A stretch of 40,658 nt of DNA from Pseudomonadota bacterium (GTDB lineage Bacteria; Pseudomonadota; Gammaproteobacteria; Burkholderiales; Rhodocyclaceae), in assembly GCA_018262195.1 (NCBI GenBank), contig JAGTRS010000034.1:1-40658 (forward strand). Direction: 5' to 3'. Made by a program: the position numbers and the translations under genes. Under the pieces are notes generated by a model. The model was given only the letters and a program-made list of their open reading frames with translations. It was not told the origin of the DNA and made no database searches. Below are positions 25,465 to 34,800 of this stretch, piece after piece (the first letter of the stretch is position 1; each line of letters begins with the position of its first letter).

Positions 25465-26382
25465 TCAAATTTTCCTTTCAGTCTGTCGCCAGAACTCTGC
25501 CGGTAGTACAGCAACTTCGGCGGCATAGTCGGCACCTTCGCGAATAGCCTTGAAAACACAGTGCATTGCCGGGTGTTCGGTGAAATCATCGCTCAGCATC
25601 AAAGCCAGTATGGCGAAATGCCGCCTTGCGCCAACGCCTTCTATGCCGTTCTGGCTGGCAATGGCCAAGTGCTTTTTGACACAGGCATAGTTGGCAGCCG
25701 GTTCCTGCATATCGAACAAGTCAGGTTGCGTGTCATGCAACGCGCCGATCACCGCATCCGCCTCTGCCTCTTCAACCAAGTGCGAAAAGCGCGCATCATC
25801 CAACAGCCAGCAGTCGAAATCGACGGTTGCCGGGTTCTGCGAGCCATCGCCCGGCCAGTCGATAAGTTCACCTGTACGGTCGACGCATAACCAGCCGTGG
25901 ATCGGCGCGAGGAAATGCTCGCGCTCGGCAGCTGTCATGGTGGCGAGCAGTGTCGGCAAGACTCGGGTATCACCCCAGCGCACCGGCCATTCAAGCGAAT
26001 CCTCGGTGCGAGCCAGCAGGTAAGTCCGGAAATGAGCCGCCAATGCTTGGGCGGGAATAGCGCTGTAGAGCAGGCTGAGCATCGGTTTTCCGCTGCAGGC
26101 TTCGGCCAGTTCCTTAAGCCAGGGGGCCTGTTTTTCAAGTTCGGCAGGCAACCTGAGCAGATGAGGTGCAACGGCCTTCAGTCCGACTAGGCGTGTATCG
26201 TCATAGAGCGTACATTCAACGTGACGCCGCCATGGAGAAACAGTCAGCAGCGTCTGATCGAAGCTGGCGTCGAGCAGGACGTAGGTGTAACCGGTGGCCG
26301 TCCCCTGTTCGCGGAAATTTTGCAGTGCGGCAAGCAGGCGTTCGTACGTGCCCGGTGGCCATGGATTGACTGCGAAGTACAT
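25465..26382 (-). CDS. DUF4123 T6SS effector adaptor/chaperone
   Basis: A 305-residue protein. The N-terminal part (about 1-140), with GYTYVLLDASFD near 31-42 and the loop containing LVGLKAVAPHLLRL, fits the DUF4123 adaptor family, which loads effectors onto a cognate VgrG. The C-terminal half is less conserved, as expected for the effector-specific part. It lies between vgrG (7-base gap) and the lipoprotein (1-base gap), the standard order vgrG-adaptor-immunity-effector. No catalytic motif seen. Confidence 0.8.
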   Translation of the reverse strand: MYFAVNPWPPGTYERLLAALQNFREQGTATGYTYVLLDASFDQTLLTVSPWRRHVECTLYDDTRLVGLKAVAPHLLRLPAELEKQAPWLKELAEACSGKPMLSLLYSAIPAQALAAHFRTYLLARTEDSLEWPVRWGDTRVLPTLLATMTAAEREHFLAPIHGWLCVDRTGELIDWPGDGSQNPATVDFDCWLLDDARFSHLVEEAEADAVIGALHDTQPDLFDMQEPAANYACVKKHLAIASQNGIEGVGARRHFAILALMLSDDFTEHPAMHCVFKAIREGADYAAEVAVLPAEFWRQTERKI

Positions 26383-26389
26383 GGCCTTC

Positions 26390-29314
26390 CTAGGCTGCCG
26401 CCGGTGCCGAGAACGGGCTGCCGCTCTTCATGGCGGCAAGCATGCATTCCACACACACATTCTGCGGAAACGCCGGCAACGCATAATCCCCCTTCTCCGG
26501 CCCCGCAAACGACTTCTTGCTCGCATGCACCGTAATCGTCCCCGGGCACTGCACGGTGATGCCGCCGTCGATGGTGATGCTGGCGCCACCGGCGACGGCG
26601 ATGTGAATCTTCTTGGCCGCTGCGAAGTCGATGTGCTGGGTAGCTGAGACGAGCTTCACGTCCTTCTTGGCCAGGAACTTCATTTCATCGCTTTGCGCTT
26701 GCAGGTCGATGTCGTCCTTGGCGGCGATCAGTTTGAGGCCGGTGTTGCCGTCGCCCGGGTTGATGGCACCAGCCAGCAGGCCGATGGCTTGACCGCTGTG
26801 GATGCGGGCTTTGCCGGCGATGGCGAGGTTGGTGTCTTCGCCACTGGCGAGGACGAGGGTTTCGCCGTTGGTGTATTGCAGGTTCTGCCCGGCGACGTGG
26901 CCGATGCCGGCTTTGCCGGTCTGGACGATGGCGGGGTCGGTGAGGTGCGGGCGTTTGTCGGGGCTGGCGTTGATGTTTTTTTGTTGGGCGTCTTGCTTGG
27001 CGGCGGCTTGGTCTTTGGCGTCGACCATGCCGCTGGATACTTTGTGCAAGGCTTTGAGCGGGGCGGCTTCGGGGTCGATCTTGCTTTGGTCTTGCCCCTG
27101 AGTACCGATGGCGCTGGCGAGCTGGACGGTCTGGTGGGTGGCGGCGGCCTGGTTAAGGGTTTTGGCCAAGGTGTCGGCTTGCCTGAGCAGTGCCATGGCC
27201 GGGGCCATGTCGCCGGCGGGTTGTGCCGTCGATGCTCCGGCGGCTGGGTGGGCCCAGGTGGTCATGACCAGGCCTTGGCCACCACGTAGCGCGCCCCAGG
27301 CGTCGGTGCGCAACTCCGTGCCGGTACCGCGGAAGGAGCCGCGGTAGTTGTCGGCCTGGTGGATGAGGTGACCGAGGTTGAGTTCGCTGCTGTGTTGAGT
27401 GCTTTTGAGTTGCAGGCGTTGCTGTTGGTCGCTGTCGTCGAGGAGCAGTTGGTTGTAGCCGCTGGCGCTGCCGAATTCCTTGCTCTTGAAGCCGGTGAGG
27501 GCGGCACTGTGGCGGTGACTGCTTTCGGCGGCGCCGTGCCAGGCGGGGCTGTTGCCGCTGGCGGTGTTGCCCTGGCCGCTAGGGCGGTGATCGCTGGCGC
27601 TATCGAAGAGATTGTCGGTTTGGGTTTTAGTGTTTTCGCCGCCCGGGGTGGCGGCAATGCCGCCTTCGCCCTGGCCGTTGTAGAGGGCGCCGAGCAGGTA
27701 GGGGCGGTCGATGTCGCCGCCAACGAAGTCGACGAGGACTTCCTGGCCGATGCGGGGGAGCCATTGCCAGCCCATGCCGGCGCCGGCTTGCCGGCTGAGG
27801 ACGCGGACCCAGCAGGAATCGCGGTCATCCGGCGTTTCGGCTTGTTGCCAGTGGAAGCGGATTTTGACGCGGCCGAGGGCGTCGCACCAGAGTTCGTCGG
27901 AACCGTTGGCGGTGGTCTGGCCTTCGGGGCCGACGACAATGGCGCTCATCGGGCCCGGAGCGGTGGGCCGGGGGTTGATGCGGGCACCGGAGCGGTCTTC
28001 GAGTTCGGGGCGCCAGGGGACGTTCGCGGCATGGGCGTCGAAGGTGTTGCCGTAACCGCGGTCGACGGCGAGCCTGAGGAGTTCGGCCGGGAGGTTTGGC
28101 GGGGCGCTGATCGGGATCAGGGTGTCACCCGTCGCCAGAGCATCGCTGGCATCGATCTTCTGGCTGCCCTGTCCGAGGCGTTGGGCGATGGCGGCGATGG
28201 CTTCGCCGCTCAGGTTGTTGATGCCGATGTGGGTGATGTCGGTGGCGTTATACCGATGTTCGGCCTCGGGCTTGGCGGGATCGACTGGCAGGCCAATCAG
28301 GTCGAAGGCGGTGCCGGGGCGCAGGCTGCGCACGGTGCTACGACCCAGCCAGGTGCGATGCCCGGCTTCGCGAGCTTCCATGGCGAGCCGGCCATAGCGT
28401 TCGGCTTCGGCGGCATTGGCCCAAGCGTAGAGGCCGGGGTGGTCGTGGCTTTCGAGGACCGGGGCGTTCTTGCCGCCGATGGGCTGGGCGCTGGGGATGT
28501 TGAGGGTGACGTTCTTCTTGGCCTTGTAGTCGTAGGTGACGGCACTGATCACCGAACTAGCCAGGCGGTGGCGTTCGCCGAAGGCGAGGATAGCGTCCTG
28601 ATCCTCTTGCGAATCGGCCCGGTGGTAGCGAATGCCCTGACCACCGTTGGCCGATTGGGAAACGATGTCTTCGGGAAAGCGCTGGCTGTCGGCAAAGAGA
28701 CGCAGGCGATGGCCGGCCGGGGCTTCCTTGTCTTCTTCGACGCACCAGCCAAGGCCTTCTTCGGCCAGCAGGCGGGAGACGAAGGCGTAGTCGGATTCGC
28801 CGTATTGCACGCAGTAGCTGCGTGGCCGGGCATCAGCCAGGAAGCCGGCGACTTCGTCGCTCCATTGCCAGCCCGCGACATCGGCGTAATCGGCAAAGAC
28901 TGTTTCAACGATGTCGATGACGGTCTTTTCCTGGAAGACGCGGTTGTGGCGGCCACGGCTGAGCAGCCAGATCCACGGCACGACGGTGAGGCGATAGCGG
29001 GCAAAGCCGCCGTCGGCCCCAAGTTTCTGGGCGGCGCGGACGAGGCCGCTGCGGGCCGCTTGCGAACCGTCGGAGAGGCGGGTGTTCAGGCTCAGGGAAC
29101 GGCCGAGGAAACGCTTGAGTTCGAGGTGGGTATCGGTCGCCAGCAGGTCGATGCAGAGTTCGCCCCCCCCGGACAAGGCCTCCCGCCCCCACCAGGCCTC
29201 GACCGCCAGATCAGGCCCCGCTTCATCGCGCCAGGTGAGTTCGTAGAGACGGGTGTCAGAGAGAAAAGTCGGGAGCATGAGGGATTGCCGGGGGAGACCA
29301 AACGGGAGGTGCAT
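26390..29314 (-). CDS. vgrG: Type VI secretion spike protein VgrG
   Basis: A 974-residue VgrG. The gp27-like part occupies about residues 15-400, the gp5-like OB fold is around 480-560 (RVKIRFHW, WVRVLSRQAGAGMGWQW, PRIGQEVLVDF), and the Vgr/DUF2345 beta-helix part begins near 660 (GTELRTDAWGALRGGQG). The C-terminal extension ends with CVECMLAAMKSGSPF (about 955-969), a Cys-containing tail that is a candidate docking site for the DUF4123 adaptor. It forms the spike tip that carries the lipase. Codons 49-51 contain an 8-base G tract. No structural T6SS genes (tssA-M, hcp) and no PAAR gene lie in the window, so this is an orphan vgrG island. An ATG at 29278 is an alternative start. Confidence 0.93.
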   Translation of the reverse strand: MHLPFGLPRQSLMLPTFLSDTRLYELTWRDEAGPDLAVEAWWGREALSGGGELCIDLLATDTHLELKRFLGRSLSLNTRLSDGSQAARSGLVRAAQKLGADGGFARYRLTVVPWIWLLSRGRHNRVFQEKTVIDIVETVFADYADVAGWQWSDEVAGFLADARPRSYCVQYGESDYAFVSRLLAEEGLGWCVEEDKEAPAGHRLRLFADSQRFPEDIVSQSANGGQGIRYHRADSQEDQDAILAFGERHRLASSVISAVTYDYKAKKNVTLNIPSAQPIGGKNAPVLESHDHPGLYAWANAAEAERYGRLAMEAREAGHRTWLGRSTVRSLRPGTAFDLIGLPVDPAKPEAEHRYNATDITHIGINNLSGEAIAAIAQRLGQGSQKIDASDALATGDTLIPISAPPNLPAELLRLAVDRGYGNTFDAHAANVPWRPELEDRSGARINPRPTAPGPMSAIVVGPEGQTTANGSDELWCDALGRVKIRFHWQQAETPDDRDSCWVRVLSRQAGAGMGWQWLPRIGQEVLVDFVGGDIDRPYLLGALYNGQGEGGIAATPGGENTKTQTDNLFDSASDHRPSGQGNTASGNSPAWHGAAESSHRHSAALTGFKSKEFGSASGYNQLLLDDSDQQQRLQLKSTQHSSELNLGHLIHQADNYRGSFRGTGTELRTDAWGALRGGQGLVMTTWAHPAAGASTAQPAGDMAPAMALLRQADTLAKTLNQAAATHQTVQLASAIGTQGQDQSKIDPEAAPLKALHKVSSGMVDAKDQAAAKQDAQQKNINASPDKRPHLTDPAIVQTGKAGIGHVAGQNLQYTNGETLVLASGEDTNLAIAGKARIHSGQAIGLLAGAINPGDGNTGLKLIAAKDDIDLQAQSDEMKFLAKKDVKLVSATQHIDFAAAKKIHIAVAGGASITIDGGITVQCPGTITVHASKKSFAGPEKGDYALPAFPQNVCVECMLAAMKSGSPFSAPAAA

Positions 29315-29315
29315 C

Positions 29316-29401
29316 CGTCACAAATTAATGACGAATGATTTTTGCGGGATTTTACGCGAATTGAATAGAATTTCGCGATCTTTCGCGTGAATTGCTTCAC
29401 A
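29316..29401 (-). promoter_or_regulatory. vgrG upstream region: CRP-like site and inverted repeats
   Basis: CGTGA-ATTGCT-TCACA (29386-29401) matches the CRP/Vfr consensus TGTGA-N6-TCACA at 9 of 10 positions. TTTCGCG repeats at 29371-29377 and 29381-29387, and CGCGAA (29355-29360) pairs with the first copy. CGTCA-N8-TGACG (29316-29333) sits directly before the ATG. A weak TAAAAT -10 is at 29354-29349. The segment is AT-rich compared with its surroundings. The promoter itself is not certain. Confidence 0.5.
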
Positions 29402-29453
29402 TGCAGCCAGCATTTCCCGTAACCGGAAAGCTCGAAGGCTGAATCGTCCTGGC

Positions 29454-31796
29454 CTAGCGCACGCTGACCGTCAACCGGTCGAAGCGTCCCTGATCATCCA
29501 TCACCGTGATGTCGACCCGCCCTGTTTCTTCCAGCCGGTGAATCAGCGGCATGGCGGCTGAGCGATGGGCGACGAGGCGGCCGTTGATCAGCCAATAGAC
29601 CTGCCCGCGATGGCCGCGAAGTTCAAGGCGGACCACCGGCGGTTGATCCGGGCGCGGCCGTCTGAGCACCTCGCCGTTGGTCAAGCCGACGATGCGCAGT
29701 CCGGCTTCCGGCTCGCTCTTCGCCTGGCACTTGGGATCCCATGGCGGGGTCTGGGCCTTTTGCCGGATATCGGCGCTCAGCCACGGCTCCAGCGCCGCCG
29801 GCCAGCGCACGGCTTCGACCCGACGGCTTGGCCGCGAACTGCAATCTGGCGTAACCTGCTGGCCGCTGACGGCATCGACCTCGTAGCTGTAGCGTACCTC
29901 GCCGTTGCGCAAGCGATCGGGGAAAGTCGGCGGCGCAGTGCCGTTCAGCACCCAGGCCAGGGCTTGCCGATGGCAGAGGCTTTCTTCCGCCGGATCGAAG
30001 CGCGTACCCAGCGGCCAGCAGATCTTTTCCTGTTGCACGGAGGGCGGCGGAACTCGCGTCGTGGCCGGCTGACGGTCGAGTGCATCGAAGATATCGACCA
30101 GCAAGGGCGCGGCAATATTGGCGCCGAAAAAGCCCGGATTGGGCGTGCCATCCGGCCGGCCTATCCAGACGCCGACGGTCAGGCGGTCCGACACGCCAAT
30201 CGACCAGGCATCGCGAAAACCAAAGCTGGTCCCGGTCTTCCAGGCGATGCCGCGGCGGATGCCCGGCCCCTGCTCGACGGCACGACCGACCGGGCCGCCG
30301 GATTCCAGCACGTCACGGATAATGAAGGCGGCGCCGGGCGACAGCATGCGCTGCTCGACCAAGGGCGCATCTGCGGTATAGCGCGGCTTGCCGGACACGC
30401 CCTGACGGGCGAAGGCGGTGTAGGCGCCGACCAGTTGTTCCAACGTCGTCCCCGCGCCACCGAGGATGACCGACAGGTTGGGCGTTTCGCCTTTGGGGAA
30501 ATCCAGCTTCAGGCCACCGCGGCGCAGCGCGGCGACGAAACGGTTCGGCTCAAGGCGGTCGAGTACCTCGACGGCCGGAACGTTCAACGACTTGGCCAGG
30601 GCTTCGGAAACGCTGACCGCGCCATGGAAGGATTGCTGGAAATTACCCGGCTGGTAGCCGCCGAAGGATTGCGGCACATCGGCCAGTAGCGATTCGGAGT
30701 GGATCAAGCCTTCATCCAGCGCCAGTCCATAAAGGAAAGGCTTGAGCGTCGAGCCGGGCGAACGCGAGGCGCGCACCATGTCGACAAAGGCGAAGCGGTC
30801 GACGTCGCCGAAATCGGCCGAACCGGCATAGGCCCGGACTTCCAGCGTTTCGTTATCAACCACCATGGCGGCCATCGAAACGCGCGGTGGCAAGGCGGCC
30901 AGCCGGCTGGTCAGCAACAACTCGACGGTCTGCTGGGCTTGCGCGTCGATGGTCGTGTCGATGCGGAGCCGGCCACGCGCTTCCTTGCGCAGGCGTTCGG
31001 CCAGCAAGGGTGCCAGAAGGGGATCGCGGATGGTCTGAGCGATGATCGGCTCCTGCAGGGCATCGCGGATTTCCGTCTCCGGCCAGACGCCGGCCATGCG
31101 GTGCAGCACCTTGTCACGGGCGATCCGGGCACGGGCGGGCTGCCGATCCGGCCGCAAGCGCGACGGGGCCTGCGGCAAAACGGTGAGCAGCGCTGCATCG
31201 GCATGGCTCAGGCGCTTGGCCGGCTTGCCGAGATAGGCGCGACTGGCCGCTTCGACGCCTTCGAGCACGCCGCCCATCGGGGCGTAATTGACGTAGATGG
31301 CGAGAATTTCATCCTTGGAGTAATGCAGTTCGAGTTGCAGGGCGCGCAGGATCTGCCGGACCTTGCCGGGCAGCGTCCGGGGCGTCGGCTCGATGATGCG
31401 GGCGACCTGCATGGTCAGCGTCGAACCGCCGGAGACGATGCGCCCATGCCACGCCCATTGCCAGGCAGCGCGCGTCAGCGCCAGGGGATTGACACCCGGA
31501 TGCCAGCGGAACCAGCGGTCTTCGTAGCGTTCCAGCGCCTGCAGATAGAGCGGCGAAACGTCTGCGAGCGCCACCGGATGACGCCAGACGTGGTCACGAT
31601 CCGGAAAGGCCCGCAGCGGCGTGCCGTCGCGGGCCACGATCAGGAGCGCATTCGGCGCATCGCGGCCGGGCACCGGTGGTGGGAAAGCGACGTCAAGGCC
31701 TGCCAGTAGCAGCAGGGCGAGCAGCACGCCCCACTGCCAGCGCGGACGGCGGATCAGCCACCCGCGCCAGGAATTCGGCCAATCCGCGCCGCGCAC
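29454..31796 (-). CDS. pbpC: Penicillin-binding protein 1C (bifunctional glycosyltransferase/transpeptidase)
   Basis: A 780-residue class A-type penicillin-binding protein with one N-terminal membrane anchor (about 22-37). The GT51 glycosyltransferase domain is visible from LERYEDRWFRWHPG (about 88-101), and GGSTLTMQ (about 121-128). The transpeptidase has STLK (Ser349, Lys352), SLN, and KTG (520-522). The last ~90 residues form the PBP1C C-terminal domain. It starts with GTG, 6 bases after the yfhM stop. The pairing with an alpha-2-macroglobulin gene is conserved in many proteobacteria and suggests wall repair linked to protease trapping. Confidence 0.95.
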   Translation of the reverse strand: MRGADWPNSWRGWLIRRPRWQWGVLLALLLLAGLDVAFPPPVPGRDAPNALLIVARDGTPLRAFPDRDHVWRHPVALADVSPLYLQALERYEDRWFRWHPGVNPLALTRAAWQWAWHGRIVSGGSTLTMQVARIIEPTPRTLPGKVRQILRALQLELHYSKDEILAIYVNYAPMGGVLEGVEAASRAYLGKPAKRLSHADAALLTVLPQAPSRLRPDRQPARARIARDKVLHRMAGVWPETEIRDALQEPIIAQTIRDPLLAPLLAERLRKEARGRLRIDTTIDAQAQQTVELLLTSRLAALPPRVSMAAMVVDNETLEVRAYAGSADFGDVDRFAFVDMVRASRSPGSTLKPFLYGLALDEGLIHSESLLADVPQSFGGYQPGNFQQSFHGAVSVSEALAKSLNVPAVEVLDRLEPNRFVAALRRGGLKLDFPKGETPNLSVILGGAGTTLEQLVGAYTAFARQGVSGKPRYTADAPLVEQRMLSPGAAFIIRDVLESGGPVGRAVEQGPGIRRGIAWKTGTSFGFRDAWSIGVSDRLTVGVWIGRPDGTPNPGFFGANIAAPLLVDIFDALDRQPATTRVPPPSVQQEKICWPLGTRFDPAEESLCHRQALAWVLNGTAPPTFPDRLRNGEVRYSYEVDAVSGQQVTPDCSSRPSRRVEAVRWPAALEPWLSADIRQKAQTPPWDPKCQAKSEPEAGLRIVGLTNGEVLRRPRPDQPPVVRLELRGHRGQVYWLINGRLVAHRSAAMPLIHRLEETGRVDITVMDDQGRFDRLTVSVR

Positions 31797-31802
31797 CGGG
31801 TC

Positions 31803-34800
31803 TTAGGGCTTGGCCGGCGCTGGTGTTGCCACTGCTGCCGGCGCTGCGGCTGGCACAGGCACCGGAACAGCCGTCGTTTTTTCCTTCCCGTCCGTCACCG
31901 TCAGCGTGGCATCGCCGGTCGCCAGACCGTAGACATCCGGCCGGTACATATCTTCCGCGTAGATCGGCGGGAAGACGAACTTGCCGGGGGTAACGACACG
32001 GGCACGGTAGAACAGGCTGAGCTTGCCCTGCAGACGTGCTGCCACGACGAAACGGTCATCGCGGAACTCGACGTGCTGGATGCGCGGATCCTGCATCGCC
32101 TCGGCCGGATTGACGTTGTTGATCAGCGTGCTGGCCATGCCCTCGCCCTGGGCGATGTTGAGGTTCTCAATCTCGAGGCCAGCCGGGATGTGATCAACCA
32201 CCATGCCGGTATTGATCCAACTGCGTGGATTGACGTTGATGCGGACGATGACCGACTCGCCGACCTTCAGCGCCCGGCTCTTCAGCGGCTTGCCATCGGC
32301 CTCGAAAAGGTCGCGCGTCAGGGCGATGGCATCGTCGCGATTGGCCGGCATCTTCGCCGGGTTGCCGCTGAAGGCGAGCTGCAGGTAGAGCCTTTCCTTG
32401 TGCGCGTTCTTGATCCGAACGCCGCCCTGCAAGGCAGCAGCAGAAAGCGGACGGACCAGAGTGCCGGAGCCGTTGATGGTTTCCGGCTTTTCCTTGCCCA
32501 GCACTTCGGCCGTCCAGCCGGCCTCGCCTTCGCCGGCCTTGGCAAAGTTGCGGCCGAGCAGGAAGAGCGCCAGTTTTTCCTGGGTGCTGGTGTAGCGGTT
32601 CTTGCCCAGTTCGGCGGCAGCGACGGCGACCAGATTGTCCTGGCCTTCGACCTTCAGCTTGTGGCGATCGAGCAGCGCGTAGGACAGCGCCGCATCGCGC
32701 AGCGGACTGCCGTAGTCGCCCCACCAGTAGCCGGTATCGCGACTCTTCTTGACGCCTTCGGCCAGCGCCGTCTGGGCACGCGTTTCGTCGCCCATCAGCT
32801 TGAGGGCCAGACCAAGATGGACCAGCGCCAGGCCGGAATGGGCCTGCTCGCGCAGGTCGAACATCTGGCGCAGCGTCGACAATGGCGCCTTGGCTTCACG
32901 GGACAGCACGTAGGCGCCATAGGCCAGCACGCCGAAGCGACCGGAGCCACCGTAGCGGTAATCCTGCCAGCCGTTCTGGTTATAGGTCACCTTGCCGGTG
33001 GGCAAGCCGGCCGCCCCTTCCTGCAGATTCTTGAGCAGGAATTCCATGGCGTTCTTCTGCATCGCTTCCGGCACCTTGAAGCCCTGTTCGCGGGCATCGA
33101 GCAGGAAGTTGCTGATATAGGCCGAGAGCCAGTACTGGTACTCGGACATATTGCCCCACAGGCTGAAGCCGCCGTTCGGTGCCTGCATGGCACCCAGCTT
33201 GGCGATCGCCTTCTCCAGCATGTCGGCGCGCTGGTCGCGGCTGTAAGGCTTCAGGCCGAACAGCTTGGCGCCCTCCTCATCAACCAGCACATGCGGGTAG
33301 GCGGTGCTGGTCGTCTGCTCGGCGCAGCCGTACGGATAGGTCAGCAAGCCCTGGATGGCACTGCGCACGTCGATCGGCGCCTTGTCGGAGAGGATCAGGT
33401 GTGACTGGACGGTGCTCTTCAGGAAACCACCAAGTTCGGACTCCTTGACCTCGACGGTTTCACCCGGCCCGACGGAAAGCATTTTCAGCACCTGCTGCTG
33501 CGGCGTCGGCGCCTGGACTTGCAGGCCGAAGCTGCGTTCCAGCTTGAGGCCGGCAGCACTGCTGACCAGCACGCGGACATCGGCCAGACCAAAGGCGTTG
33601 CCGGCTTCGAGCGGGAAGCGCAGGGTCTGTTTCTGCTGGTCCTTGAGATCCAGGTCGCGCTCGGCGTTCTGGATCTTCAGGCCGTCGGCGTTCTCGATGC
33701 GGACCTTCAACTTTTGTGCGGCCCCGGAAAGGTTGTGCAGGTCGAGCGCGATGGTCGCGTTGTCGCCGACGGTCAGGAAGCGCGGCGTCATCAGTTCGGC
33801 GACCAGCGGTGCGGCGACGATGGTTTCCGCCTCGGCGCTGCCGAACTTGTCCGGTGCAGCGACCACCGCCATCAGGCGCAGGGTGCCGTTGAAGTCTGGC
33901 ACGTCGAGGCCGATTTCTGCTTCGCCCTGCTCATTCAACTGCACCGGCCCGGAGAACAGATCGACCAGACGAACCTTCTTGGGCAGGCTCTTGGTCGCCT
34001 TCGGCGCAGCATCTCCACCGAACTTCAGCTTGCCCTTCTGGCCGCCCATCTTCTCGATCAGGCGACCATAAACATCGTATTGATCGGCGCCGTAACGCAG
34101 CTTGCCGAAGAAATGGCCATGCGGATCAGGCGTCGCGTAACGGGTGATGTTGAGGATACCGACATCGACCGCCGACAACGTGACCACCGCCTGCTGCCCG
34201 GGCAGGCCGGGGACTTTCACCTTCACCTTCAGGCGTGTGTCCGGCAGCATCTTCTTCGGCGCATCGAGGCTGACCGCCAGCTTGCGGTCGCCGCGCTCGA
34301 GCGGCAGATGCGTCAGGCCCAGCGCCCGCGCCGGGGTGACCTTTTCACCGGCGCTCCCCGGTCGCAGCACCACGGCGGAGACGTAGAGGTCATGGCGTTT
34401 CCAGTCCTTGTCGACCGGAATGTCGATGGTCGTGCCTTCGAGCGGCACCGAAACGCGCTTCAGCCAAAGGGTCTTGTCGGCCTCAACGGTGACCAGCGCT
34501 TCGCCGGCATGCGGCGGGGTGATGGTCAGCTTGGCAGTCTCGCCATCCTTGTAGGCCGGCTTGTCGAACTTCAGCGCCACCCGGTCGGGACGGACGCCTT
34601 GCGTTTCGTCGCCACGCGCACTCCAGCCGGCGTAGAAGCGGTACTTGGTGATCTGGCCGGTTTCCGAATCGGTGATTTCCACGCGATAACGGCCGTACTT
34701 GACCGGCAGGCCAAGCTTGCCGCGGCTGCCATCGGGAATGCTGACGACCGTCGTATCGACCAGTTCGTCGGTTTCGGTGAAGCCCGAGTGCCAGCCGCGC

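Noticed and set aside
27359..29338. 659-codon open frame on the plus strand opposite vgrG
   Set aside because: Its Gly/Ala/Val-rich sequence is the mirror of VgrG codons, and vgrG has clear domains on the other strand.
29334..29453. Possible attachment site or IS remnant before the T6SS module
   Set aside because: Short AT-rich repeats are present but no tRNA, no integrase or transposase, and no matching direct repeat at the other end near 22700 was seen.
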